Source: Adineta steineri
Lineage: Eukaryota > Rotifera > Eurotatoria > Adinetida > Adinetidae
Direction: 5' to 3'
DNA: 64,000 nt
NCBI GenBank assembly: GCA_905250115.1
Contig: CAJNOI010000104.1
Coordinates: 18,175 to 82,174 of the forward strand
The position numbers were made by a program, and so were the translations under genes. Shown here in pieces: positions 1-12,108 of this stretch. Under the pieces are notes generated by a model. It had not been told where the DNA came from, did not search any database, and was given only the letters and a program-made list of their open reading frames with translations. How positions within the stretch are numbered: the stretch's first letter is position 1; every line of letters starts with the position of its first letter.

Positions 1-244
1 ACAGTTTTCTATATATGAAAATTATTGATAATTTTTATTGAAAACTGAAAAATTCTTAATAAATCTCAAAGAACAAATTTATTTGAATTTACAAAATTAG
101 TTTTACAAACACAAAAACAAACAGATTGAAGTTCAATGTAATAAATACGAATTGACATTATTTACGAAAAAAATTGTTTTCTTAAGAAAGATTTTCACTA
201 AATTAGATTAACACAAATCAAAGCATTAGTAGAATTTGTTTATT

Positions 245-2420
245 CTAGTCGTCAGATGAATTAAAATTTTTCATTTGAATTTCCTTTGATTGATCAACCA
301 AGGTTCGTGCTACACTATCAGTAACATGGTGATAATATTGTAAATGTGAGTTTAATACGTAAGGTGTCATTTCTGAACGTTGGCATGGTGCTCCTTTAAT
401 ATTTGTTGTGGCATATTGAAATAAATGAACCATATTTTTATTAAAGGGACATGGAATTTTGCATAAATGATTAATCACATGTTCATTTTCACTAAAGAGT
501 TTTGTTGTTTTTGGATCTTCATTATTTGAAATAGCTTTTAGTAAATATCGAGCATAAATTGGCTTTAACTCATGTCTACCTATAAAATGGCCATATAATC
601 CTATTGGACGATTTGTTTTGTTTGTACAAAAACGCATTGAATGGTTAGCAACTGTAAGACCAAATGCCCCATCAAATGTTAATGGACACAAACCACGTAC
701 GACACTAACTGGCGTTGATTCAACTTTATTTTGTTCATTATCATCATCACTATCCTAATAAAAAGTAGATACTGATAAAAAAAACAAATAAAAACTATGC
801 ACTGATCCCAGTGAGAGATTGGAGAAGTATTGTCTAGACAAAGAAGAATGTGGTGTCAAATAATCCGAACGTCGTTAGCACTATTAAAAAGTCATTGTAG
901 GCATTGCAACAATTTAACTCAGAAAGAGCACTTTATTGTTTAGTCAGACACTCTTTACCTTTTCTATAAACATCATTCTTCTAGCATATACTCTAAGTAA
1001 ATTTTCTTCTACAGACTGGTAGGCGAAATCAGGAGGTTTTGCTCTTAAATAACTTTATGATAACACTCACAAAATAATATTAATATCTACTCTCTACATT
1101 CTATATTATTACATTGATATCTGATAAATATAGTGATTGTTTTTCGAAGAATCTAATTAACATGCATTATAGCGATATTCTGTTCAGTTCTCAATTAATA
1201 GTTCAGATGATTATTGATCGAAGTAGTCACATACAGCAATTTTAAAATTACACTCCAAGTCGATTATGTACTAAATTCTTCCCGAAGCAGATAGCTGCTT
1301 CACACAATAGTATATTTTCCACATGCGCAACATGATTTTCTGGTAACTCAGTTATAATTGTTTTCTTTATCTAACTATAACTCAATGTATTCAAAATTAC
1401 CAGATTCTAGCCTCTGAAAACTATACTACTTCACTTAAATGAATAAAAGTTTGAGGATGAGTGAGCTAAACAGTTCTTTATGCTACTAATACTTATTTCA
1501 TTATTTTACTTCGATAGTAGCTGTTGTTCGACTAAAGAAAATAAAATAAGATAAGACAGTTCAGAATTTTTTCAATCATAAAAAACTTACTCAAGTGAAC
1601 TACAATCAAAAATGGCACTACTATCACACATTGAATATTCATTGTCTAAAATAAATATAATTTATTATTGCATTCCACAATTTCTTAACAATATTCAATA
1701 TACCTGTTGTAATCACTGATTTATCTAAAAACATAGTTTAAAAAGTATTTATATAAATTTCAGTCTATTATATTACCTGTTGAATTCAGATGAACAAGAG
1801 ATCCACTAAGTAAAAGAAAATAAATAAAAGAATTCGATTAGAAACAAAAATACTTTGATGGTGGTGAAGTTGTTTTCGATAAGAATTCATCTATAAAAAA
1901 TTTCTGTTTTAAACTTATCTTAAAAAAAGAATTCTACTTACCATTTTGATTTCGACATTTACACATACAAGAACAAGTTTTTGTATTCTGTAATGCTGGT
2001 TCAACTTTAATAATTCCATCTTTCAAATGAAAAAACAAACTCATTTAAATAAAAATATTATTATTGTATTCATTTTTTACCTAATTGACTAAATGCAATC
2101 GCTTGTTTGATTTCTTCACAAATTATCTGTACTTCATCGATTGAACCAGTTTTTGCATCAAGGAATTGTTGTGCTTGTTCAATTAAGCTCTTTTCACGTT
2201 CAATATTTAGTAATTTTTCTTCGATAATTACTTTAAATGTATCAACAGCTGTTTTTAACTCATTTCGAAGACTAACAAGTCGTTCTTTGTGTCGTTGTGC
2301 TGCTTCAACATGTTCACTTAAATGATGGAAACATATCAGACTTGAACAACAATGACATTCATATAGATGTTTTATTTCTTTATCACATGTTGAATCAGCA
2401 CATAAACCATCTGCTGGCAT
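245..2420 (-). CDS. B-box-like/coiled-coil/C2H2-like protein, tandem copy 1
   Basis: Eight exons (2420-2081, 2019-1942, 1890-1854, 1805-1777, 1724-1704, 1645-1591, 1531-1510, 754-245) join in frame through GT-AG introns into 363 codons. Exon 1 has a divergent B-box-like metal site (Cys7, 12, 22, 25, 30, His33, 37), then a charged helical stretch (LLNIEREKSLIEQAQ) that looks like a coiled coil. Exon 2 adds a CxCxCxC cluster. Exons 3-7 are microexons of 37, 29, 21, 55 and 22 nt encoding a polar linker. The last exon begins with an acidic stretch (DSDDDNEQ) and holds two C2H2-like units ending GHFIGRH and SHLQYYHH. The C-terminus (NSSDD) differs from the other copies. The architecture suggests a TRIM-like scaffold or binding protein, but no RING or enzyme domain is visible; the function is unknown. 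Splice phases agree at every junction. Confidence 0.8.
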
Positions 2421-2492
2421 TTCTAAAACATCAAAAAATTCCTTTCGTATATTATTATTGTTTAGAAATAAACATTTTTCTGACTGATGGAT

Positions 2493-2501
2493 CTATATAA
2501 G
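2493..2501 (-). promoter_or_regulatory. TATA-like box upstream of copy 1
   Basis: On the minus strand it reads CTTATATAG, about 75 nt upstream of the ATG at 2420. The same motif stands 75-78 nt upstream of the ATG in all five copies, which supports a core promoter element. Confidence 0.45.
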
Positions 2502-2719
2502 AAATAGATTCATCCTTATTCGACAGAACGAACATTTTATCTAGAATACAACGTGACTATGTATTTTTCTCGATTGGTAATCTATTCTATTTTATCGAAA
2601 CAGAATGTTTTGTGTTTCATTGTTAAAAGACATAAGATGGAATACGAAATTGTACTATTTTTCATTTACTATTTGTATGAAAAGTTACTGATTAAACTCA
2701 GATAATATTTCTGAAATTT

Positions 2720-3180
2720 GAAGTAGGCGAAGATTCAGTACATTGTAAAATTCTCTGTGACTGTTACTAAATGTTCATATCGAACATGAAGAGTTTGTGG
2801 AGAGAAGGTGAATGGGTATTCAAGCGGAAAAGAAATAATTCAATATAATGAATATGAATATAAATACATCTAAGTTCGACAAGATGAGAAAACTCAATAT
2901 TGATGATATTTCTTCACATTTTTGACTTTGCTTCGTTTCATTCTGGATCACCAGATGGTCAAGTAATGGAAATGAATGTGAAATTTTGACAAAGAAATTA
3001 TGTTCAAAAGAATTAAACATGTCTTGCTTATATAAGTTGCCAATATTAATAAACGTACCATCACGAAATCTATGCGAAATAGGCTGTATATTTTATATAT
3101 CGGACGCAAGTGAATAGATATGACATCGAGTCCATATTGTGTTACGAAACTGATTAGAAATAATACAGTCATCAACATTC
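2720..3180 (-). pseudogene. F-box/LRR-family relic (fragment)
   Basis: Minus-strand reading gives short stretches such as SFEHNFFVKISHSFPLLDHL. These line up with FEHEFFMRIARSFPLLKHL in the intact F-box/LRR protein at 23945-26177, and upstream (IYSLASDI) and downstream (SPSLHKLFMFDMN) pieces fall in the same order. Frameshifts and stops separate the pieces, so this is a decayed C-terminal fragment rather than a gene. It lies between copies 1 and 2 of the tandem array. Confidence 0.55.
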
Positions 3181-4453
3181 AAGTTTAACGAAATTTTTCT
3201 AAACAAAACAAAACAAAATATCAAAAGTAATACTATGATTGTGTCTTTGTTTAATGCATAAAAAACAGATTAAATAACTATACGATTGAAATATTTAACT
3301 TATTTCTATCGAACATAGTATTATTAAGACAAATTAGAGAATACGAATAGTTTTGGTTGGCCTCATAAATAAAATTATTTCTTCGTCTCATTTCAGAGTT
3401 TCACTTGATAAACTATTGTTACTTTCTTCTTTTACTTGTAAAACATTATTTTCGAGAACTTATCTCTGATTATTATTAATTTTATGTAATTTACAAGAAC
3501 CCAGATTGAAAAAAAGTTATAGTATTAAATTTTTCATTGTATTATTTTATAATATCGACGCATTATGCATGAGTTCTGACGAAGTAGATCTAACTCAAAG
3601 TGGATCAGGTATAAAATCAAGTTTGACAATGAATGTTTGTAACTAATTAAGACAATTATCAAAATTGTGGATTTTGATACGTAAATAAGTAATAGTTGAC
3701 GACACATGTAGTAGAAGGTAAATTGTTTGATAAGAATTTATTAGAAACGAAATCATTACTATTCACATTCAAATCTAAATAGTTTAAATTTGATAATAAG
3801 ACAAAAACGATGATAAATATCAATAAATAAATTCAGCATTGACGAAGCTTCAAAATTCATAATCAATCGCTATAACCAATTTGGAAATTACATACCTGGA
3901 GTTGAGAATAAATGGACACTATTCTATTGACATACAAAATAAGATAATTACTTTGATCAGAAGTCTAAGGTTCTTATCAGGTCTGTTAAGAATTATCTCA
4001 AGACACAAACTTAGTATGAATAAATCTTATACTTTAGAAAAATTGATTGTATAAAACTTCCTATTTAACAATATACAATCTAAGGCCAGTAAAAAAAATG
4101 ATTAAATTCAATTATAAATGTATAAAAATAAACATTTTGAAATTTATATGAAAATTCTAAAAAAGATAAGAAAATAATAAAATACTACGTTTGTTGTTCA
4201 TGTATTGTTACACTTTTTTATATAAGAAAATTATTGATAACTTAAAAATTCTTAATAAATCTCAAAGAACAAATTTATTTGAATTAACAAAATTAGTTTT
4301 ACAAACACAAAAAACAAACAGATTAAAGTTCAATGTAATAAACACCAATTGACATTATTTATGAAAAAATTTGTTGTATTTTGAAAGATTTTGATTAAAC
4401 GAGATCAATATCAATGAAAACAATATAAGAATTTGTTCATTTTAGTCATAAGA
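3181..4453. other. Intergenic; duplicated 3' flank of the array
   Basis: No gene seen. About 3930-4450 is clearly similar to 12530-13105 (downstream of copy 4), and 4200-4450 to 1-240 and 16310-16640. The duplicated block therefore includes roughly 500 bp beyond the stop codon. Confidence 0.6.
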
Positions 4454-6584
4454 TTACTTAAGATTTTTTATTCGAATTCTCTTAGATTTATCAACTAATT
4501 TTCGTGCTACACTATCAGTAACATGGTGATAATTTTGTAAATGACGGACTAATGTAAAAGGTGCCATTCGTGAAGGATAACATGGTATTCTATGGATGTC
4601 CTTTGTAGAACCTCGAAATAAATGAATCATATTTTTATTAAAGGGACATGGAATTTTGCATAAATGATTAATCACATGTTCATTTTCACTAAAGAGTTTT
4701 GTTGTTTTTGGATCTTCATTATTTGAAAAAGCATTAACTAAACGTCGAGCATAAATTGGTTGTAATTCATGTTTACCTAGAAAGTGAGAGTATAATACTA
4801 ATGAACGATTTGGTTTGTTTGAACAAAAATGCATTGAATGATTAGCAGCGGTAAGACCATATGCACCATCAAATGTTAATGGGCAAGAACCATGTACACT
4901 ACGCATCGCGATTGATTTAACTTTATTTTGTTCATTTTCATCATCACTATCCTAATAAAAAGTAGATATTGATAAAAAAAAAGCTACGCATTGATTATTC
5001 TTATGAATATCTTCTTAAAAGTCATTGTAGGTATTGCAACAATTTGACTAAGGAAAAAGCATCTAATTATTCAGCCGGATACTCTTTACTTTTTTTTCTA
5101 TAAACACTATTCTCACAAAATATACTAAAAGTAGAGTTTTTTTCTGTATATTGGTACGTGAAATCAGGAGGTTTTGCTCTTAAATAACTTTATAATAACA
5201 CTCACAAAATAGTATTAATCTCTTCTCCCTACATTCCACATTGATACTTGACAAACATAGCAATTGTTTTTCAAAGGATCCAGTTAACATATATAACAGC
5301 TATGCTTTGTTAGATTTCTTATGATAGTTGAAATGATTGTTAATCGTAGCAAGCCACACTAATTTTAAAATCACACTACAAGTCGATTATGAATTATACT
5401 CCTCTTATTTTCATTAGAGATATTTCTTCCCGAAGCAGATAGTTGCTTCAAACATTAGCATATTTCCCAAATCCTCAACATAATCTTCTGGCAACTCGCT
5501 TATAATTGATTTGCTCATCTAACTATAACTCAATGTGTTCAAAATAACCAGATTCTAGCCTCTGGAAACTATATTACTTCGCTTAAATGAATAAAACTTT
5601 GATCATGAATCCTCTCAACAATTCTCTATTCTACTACTAATTATATACTAGTTTTACCTCGATAGAAGCTGTTGTTCGACTGAAGAAAAATAAAATAAAA
5701 TAAGATAATTCAGAATTTTTGCGATCTTGAAAAACATACTCAGGTGAATTACCATCAACAATGACACTAGTATCACACATTGAATGTTCATCGTCTTAAG
5801 TAAATACAATTCATTATTGTTTTTCGACAATTTCTTATCAATATTCAATATACCTGTTGTCATCATTGATCCGTTTGTTTCATCTACAACTATAATTTAA
5901 AAAAAGTATTTATATAAATTTCAGTGTACTATATTACCTGTTAAATTTTGATGAACAAGAGATCTACTAAATAAAAGAAAATAAATAAAAGAATTCGATT
6001 AGAAACAAAATACTTTGATGGTGGTGGAGTAGTCTTCGATAATAATTCATCTAGAAATATTTTCTATTCAAAACTTATTTTAGTAAAAAAATTTCATTTA
6101 CCATTTTGATTTCCACATTTACAAATACAAGAACAACTTTTTGTATTTGGTAATGTTGGTTCAAGTTTAATAATTCCTTCTTTTATATAAAAAAAACAAA
6201 ACTAATTAAAATGAAAAGAATATTATTTGATTTATTTTTTTACCAAATTGACTAAGTCCAATCGCTTGTTTGATCTCTTCAAAAATGATCTGAACTTCAT
6301 CAATTGAACCATTTTCTACATCAAGTAGTTTTTGTGCTTGTTCAGTTAAATTCTTTTCACGTTCAATATTTAGTATTTTTTTTTTCAACAATTACTATAA
6401 GTGTACCAACATCTGTTTTTAATTCATTTCGAAGACTAACAAGTCGTTCTTTGTTTCGTTGTGCTGCTTCAACATGTTCACTTAAATGCTGGAAACAAAT
6501 AAGACTTAAACAACAATGACATTCATATAAATGTTTTATTTCTTTATCACATGTTAAATCAGTACATAAACCATCTGCTGGCAT
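4454..6584 (-). pseudogene. B-box-like tandem copy 2, frameshifted in exon 1
   Basis: Same eight-exon layout as copy 1: 6584-6244, 6179-6102, 6050-6014, 5966-5938, 5883-5854, 5794-5740, 5679-5658, 4951-4454. Exon 1 is 341 nt instead of 340. The coding strand has a run of ten A (plus-strand T10 at 6376-6385) where copy 3 has eight A followed by TC, so the frame slips by one after VEKK and stops at once. Everything downstream (NIEREKNLTEQAQ and all later exons) stays open in the shifted frame. Without the extra base it would encode about 362 residues. Either this is a very young pseudogene, or the homopolymer is a sequencing or assembly error. Exon 5 is 30 nt here against 21 nt in copies 1 and 3, a 9-nt in-frame difference. 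Confidence 0.75.
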
Positions 6585-6656
6585 TTCTATAACATCGAAA
6601 GATATCTTTTGTATATTGTTATTATGTAGAATTGGACATTGTACTAACTGACCTTT

Positions 6657-6665
6657 CTATATAAG
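6657..6665 (-). promoter_or_regulatory. TATA-like box upstream of copy 2
   Basis: CTTATATAG on the minus strand, about 77 nt upstream of the ATG at 6584. Its presence argues that copy 2 kept a promoter despite the frameshift. Confidence 0.4.
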
Positions 6666-6685
6666 AAATAGATTGGTTCGTAAGA

Positions 6686-7362
6686 GCGAACATTTTACAA
6701 AGAATACAACGTGACTATGCATTTTTCTCTATCGGTAATCTATTGTATTTTATTAAAACAGATTATTTTTTGTTTCGTTGTTAACAGGCATAAGATGGAA
6801 TACATAATTCTACTATTTTTTCAGTTACTATTTCTATTAAAAGTTACAAATTACACTAAGATAGTATAAATCATACAAATAATAATACAAGTATTATTTA
6901 ATATATTCTTAGTTGAAAGAAGATAGCAATAGAAATAGTTAACTATAGATTGTAAAAGTGTATCAAGTACATTTGCTTTGAATATTACAGGATTTTTATG
7001 CATATGTTACTGGTACATGATTGAGATATACAGAAATATGAGTGTTTATAGATTTATCTGTTCATCATTCTCTGTGTAAAAACATTTAAAAAAAAAGAAA
7101 CTATTCGTACCAGCAACTGATAGTAACCCGAGCTGCTCGTTAGTGAATTCTTTTAAAATTTTATCCAGGTAAAATGAAAAAGTTTTATTTCTTTTAGGAA
7201 ATAAGTTAGTTTTACAAACAAAAAAAACAGATTAATGATGAATGTAATAAAAACCAAGTGACATTATTTATACGAAAGATTATTTTATTAAGAAAGATTT
7301 TGACTAAACGAGATCAATATCAATGAAAACAATATAAGAATTTGTTCATTTTAGTCATAAGA
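6686..7362. other. Intergenic between copies 2 and 3
   Basis: AT-rich sequence, partly similar to the 5' flanks of the other copies (6840-7080 resembles 10010-10260 and 19240-19400). No ORF or structured element recognised. Confidence 0.5.
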
Positions 7363-9721
7363 TTAATTAAGTTTTTCCATTTCAATTTCCTTTGATTGAT
7401 TAACTAATGTTTGTGCTACATTCTCGGTAACATGGTGATAATATTGTAAATGATGGAGTAATATTCTAGCTGACATTCGTGAATAGTGACATGGTACTCT
7501 ATGCATGTCCTTCGTAGAACCTCGAAATAAATGAATCATATTTTTACTGCAGGGGCATGGGATTTTACATAAATGATTGATCACACCTTCATTTTTATTG
7601 AAGAGTTTTGTTGTTTTTGGATCTTCATTGTTTGAAATAGCTTTCAGTAAACGTCGAGCATAAACTGGCTTTAATCGATGTTTACCCAGAAAATGAAAAT
7701 ATAATACTAATGAGCGAGGCTTTTTTTTTGAGCAAAAACGCATTGAATGGTTAGCTGTTGTAAGACCAAATGCACCATTAACTGTTAATGGACATAAACC
7801 ACGTAAACCACTGAGTGGTCTTGATTTCATTTCGTTTTGCTCATTATCATCATCGCTATCCTAATGAAAAGTAAATATTGATAAAAAAAATAGAACTATC
7901 CACAGATTATACTAATAAATACTTTATCATTGATAGTTGACTTTTAGAACACATTTCTAATATATCCACATCTACTTTGTCTGAAAAGTAACTCTCCTTA
8001 ATTAGTTTACATCAGTTTCAAGATTTTTATTTGAATAAAAAACTGTTTGAAAATGATATGGTGAAGTATTCTATAGAAACCAGTAAAATATTCGTTAACT
8101 AATATCCGGATAAAGAAAGAGGTAATATCAAATGATTACCACGTAATTAGTACTTTTCAGAGGTCATTGTAGGTGTTGTAGAAATTTAAGCATGGAAAAA
8201 GTATCTTATTATTCAGTAAGACACTCTTTACTTTTTCTGTACACACTATTTTTTCAGTATATCCTGAAAATAGAGTTTCATCTGCAGATTGGGAGGTCAA
8301 ACCAGAAAATTTTGCTTTTGAACAACTTTATGATAACACTCACAAAATAATACTGATATCTACTCTCTACATTCCATATTATTACACTGATATTTAATAT
8401 GTACAGCGATTGTTTTTCAAAGGATCCAGTTAACATATATTATAACGATGTTTTCTTCGATTCTCGATTAATAGTTCAGATGATTATTAACGGAGGTAAT
8501 CACGTACAGCAATTTTAAAATTACACTCTAAGTCCATTATGTACTAAAATCCTCTTATTTTCATTAGAGGTATTTCTTCCTGAAGCTGATAGTTGCTCCA
8601 AATATTAGCATATTACCAAAATTCTCAACATGATCCTTTGATAACTCGATTATAATTGTTTTCTTCATCTAACTATAACTCAATGTGTTCAAAACAACCA
8701 GATTCTAGCCTCTGAAAACTATACTGCTTCGCTTAAATGAATAAAACTTTGATCATGAATCATCTGAACAAGGCTTTATTCTACTAATAGTTATTTCAAC
8801 ATTTTACTTCGATAGTAACTGTTGTTCGACTAAAGAAAAAGAAAAGAAAATATCATATTTTACATTTTTTCCAATTATGAAAAACTTACTCAAGCGAATT
8901 ACAATCAACAATGACACTACTGTCACTCATTGAATATTCATCGTCTAAAATAAATATAATTTATTATTGCATTTCACAATTTCTTAACACTATTCAATAT
9001 ACCTGTTGTCATCATTGATTTATCTAGAAATATAGTTTCAAAAAAGCATTTATATAAATTTCAGTCTGTTATCTTACCTGTTGAATTCAGATAAACAAGA
9101 GATCTACTAAATAGAAGAAAATAAATAAAAGAATTTGATTAGAAACCAAAATACCTTGATGGTGATGAAGTAGTCTTCGATAAGAATTCATCTAGAAATA
9201 TTTTCTATTCAAAACGTATTTTAGTAAAAAAATTTCATTTACCATTTTGATTTCGACATTTACAAATACAAGAACAAGTTTTTGTATTTGATAATATTGG
9301 TTCAAGTTTAATAATTTCTTCTTTTATATAAAAATGCAAAGTTATTTAAGTAAAAATAATATTATTTTAGTTATTTTTTACCTAATTGACTCAATGCAAT
9401 CGCTTCTTTGATTTCTTCAAAAATGATCTGAACTTCATCAATTGAACCATTTTCTACATCAAGTAGTTTTTGTGCTTGTTCAGTTAAATTCTTTTCACGT
9501 TCAATATTTAGTGATTTTTTTTCAACAATTACTATAAGTGTACCAACAACTGTTTTTAATTCATTTCGAAGACTAACAAGTCGTTCTTTGTTTCGCTGTG
9601 TTACTTGAACATGTTCACTTAAATGATGAAAGCAAATAAGACTTAAACAACAATGACATTCATATAGATGTTTTATTTCTTTATCACATGTTAAGTCAGT
9701 ACATAAACCATCTGCTGGCAT
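7363..9721 (-). CDS. B-box-like/coiled-coil/C2H2-like protein, tandem copy 3
   Basis: Exons 9721-9382, 9320-9243, 9191-9155, 9106-9078, 9023-9003, 8944-8890, 8829-8808 and 7860-7363 join in frame to about 359 residues. The B-box-like cysteines, the coiled coil and the CxC cluster of exon 2 are all present. The C-terminal exon carries both HxxxxH units (FHFLGKH, HHLQYYHH) and an extra Cys in the second unit (CKIPCPCSKN). Exon 5 is the short 21-nt form shared with copy 1. This is the nearest intact relative of the frameshifted copy 2 across exon 1 (both have GTLIVIVEKK). Probably functional; role unknown. Confidence 0.78.
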
Positions 9722-9793
9722 TTTTAAAATATCAAAAAATTTCTTTTGTATATTGTTATTGTTTCGAAATGGACATTCTACTGACTGACAGAT

Positions 9794-9800
9794 CTATATA
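9794..9800 (-). promoter_or_regulatory. TATA-like box upstream of copy 3
   Basis: TATATAG on the minus strand, about 76 nt upstream of the ATG at 9721. The 3' side has diverged (TGTATATAG rather than CTTATATAG). Confidence 0.35.
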
Positions 9801-10574
9801 CAAAATTGATTTATTGATTCGTTCGAAGGAACATGTTATATAAAATGCAACGTGACTATGTAAAATAGAACGTGACTATGCATTCTTCTGGATTATTAAT
9901 CTATTCTGTCTTATCAAAACAGAATATTTCATGTTTCTTGGGTAAAAGACATAAGATGGAATACATAATTCTACTATTTTTCATTTACTATTTCTATTAA
10001 AAGTCACTAATTACACTAAGATAATACAGATAATATTTCTGAGATTTTTAGTATATAAAGATTCAGTATATAAAATACAAATCAGTGTACAAGGATCATT
10101 TGATATATTCTTAGTTAAAAAATGATAACGACGGAAATAGTTAACTATAGATTATAAATGTTTATTCAACGCATATATTACTGAGACATAATTGATATAC
10201 ACATGAATATGAGTATATATACATTTATTTCTTCATCGCGGTCTCTACGAACACATCTAAAAATATATATTCGTGCTAATAAGTGACAGTAGTTAGAAGT
10301 TTGGGTCAGTGAATTCTTTTTAAAGTTTAGAAACATCCTAGAAGTATTATATTATGACTATGCTCCCTATATTACATGAAGAAGGTATATAAATGGTTGA
10401 AATCTGAGAAATTCTTCGATACTGTACTATAAGATATGGTTGAAGAGAAAATATTCTACTAAGGAAATATGGCCGGGGGAGACTGAATATACCATTTGAT
10501 AGAGAATTAAATTCTGCATATAATAAACTAGTTCAAAAGAGCTGGCTATACTTTCGATAGGGAAAATTGTTTTT

Positions 10575-10904
10575 TTATTTTGATTGATGAATACTGTACT
10601 GTAAGGTATGATTGAGAAAAGAATCTTCTTCTGAGGAACTTTCGTGGGTAGAGACTGAAGATGATATTCGATAGGGCACCAAAATCTGTATCTTATGACT
10701 TATTTCAATAGAGCAGAAGATGCTCGGTTTCTTCGGAAGATGTGGTGGAATGTAGTTTGAATTTGTATGGTAACTAAGGTTGTTAGGTTGGGATTCTGTG
10801 GATTGTTGATGGTATTTTGTGCTTGTCGTCTGACTGGATGTTGATACTGAGAATGTGATTGGTTTTCGGGCTAACGTCACATCGATGAAATTCTTTTCAC
10901 ACAT
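10575..10904 (-). CDS. Unrecognised 109-aa ORF, Ser/Thr-rich
   Basis: Open from ATG at 10904 to 10575. Composition is rich in Ser, Thr, Gln and Asn, with an acidic SSSEED patch near the C-terminus; no domain, signal peptide or membrane segment. Its 3' part (10580-10690) is an imperfect direct repeat of 10400-10520. The roughly 500-bp block containing the ORF is absent from the otherwise similar flank upstream of copy 5 (junction near 19520-19560). It may be a piece of a mobile element or chance coding. Confidence 0.25.
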   Translation of the reverse strand: MCEKNFIDVTLARKPITFSVSTSSQTTSTKYHQQSTESQPNNLSYHTNSNYIPPHLPKKPSIFCSIEISHKIQILVPYRISSSVSTHESSSEEDSFLNHTLQYSIHQSK

Positions 10905-11073
10905 TATTTATATGCCGAAAATGGCGAACAGTCGTAGTTCTTTTTAAATCGATGTGAATTATGTTGGTTTCCTTAAGATGTAAAATATTCTAATTTGTTT
11001 TTGAATTGATATATAAAATAACATCGAATTGCTAAAGCTGTTATATATCATAAATACTAGATACTTATATTGG

Positions 11074-12108
11074 TTTCAAAATATAATGTACTCAGTTGTT
11101 TCTTGAGTAACTACCAAACGAAACAACATAGAGAGCTGCGGTTTTCACTGTTCGAAAGAGAAATGTTGGGGCTATCGAAATATGTAAGAGCAAACTTTTT
11201 TCAAAAACTTAGTAGGGTTTTCTAGAGATCACGATTTCTAGAAAACCGGTATTCTAAAATTTTGTATTACACTTTTTATTCTGATGATGCCATCAGATAG
11301 CCCAGCCTTTTCTCTATCGAATGAAACCAACCCGACCTTTTTCTAACCTTTTGATCAGAAGCTAGACTTTACGCACAAGGAGCTATGTGATCCTTGGTTT
11401 TTAACGTATTTTGGTAGTTTTTAATGGTTTTTATGCGATTTCTTTAGGTTTTGATGAAAACGAATGATATATTTGAAATCAGGACGCAAAAGTGAGTGGA
11501 TCTATATACTTTTCAATATCATTAGAGTATTTTCATTGTTCTCTAAAATTTTACCTTAGGTACCCCTCAGGCATTGATCCAAAAATAAATATAATTAAAC
11601 ATCAATGTATCGCTGAGGGGTACCTCACGTAAAATTTTGAAAAAAAATGAAAATATTCTTAATATATTAAAAAGTATATAGATCCACTCAGTTTTGCGTC
11701 CTGATTTCAAATATATCATTCTTTTTTATCAAAAACCGATTGAATCACATAAAAACTACAAAAACTGCTAAAACAAGTCAAAAACCAAGGCTCACACGGC
11801 TCCTAGTGCGTAAGCTCTAGATTCTCATCAGAAGGTCTGAAAAAGTTCGGGTTGGTGTCATTCGATAGAAAAACAGTTGAGCTATCTACTGGCATCATCA
11901 GAATTAAAAGTGTAATGGAAAATCTCGAAGCCCCGGTTTTTTAGAAATCTGGGTCTCTAGAAAACACTACTAAGGTTTTGAAAAAAGTTTGCTCTTACAT
12001 ATTTCGATAGCCCCAACATTTTTCTTTCGAACAGTGAAAATTGCAGCTCTCTATGTTGTTTCGTTTGGTAGTTATTCAAGAAACAACCGAGTATATTATA
12101 TTTTGAAA
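11074..12108. mobile_element. Foldback element: ~1.03-kb near-perfect inverted repeat
   Basis: The left arm (11074 to about 11580) recurs reverse-complemented from about 11610 to 12108, with a short AT-rich centre near 11590. Matching pairs include the ends (TTTCAAAATATAAT at 11074 against its complement at 12108) and AGGTACCCCTCAG against CTGAGGGGTACCT beside the centre. No ORF spans it, and no clear target duplication was seen. It is likely a non-autonomous foldback or MITE-type element, or a palindrome formed during rearrangement of the array. Confidence 0.8.
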
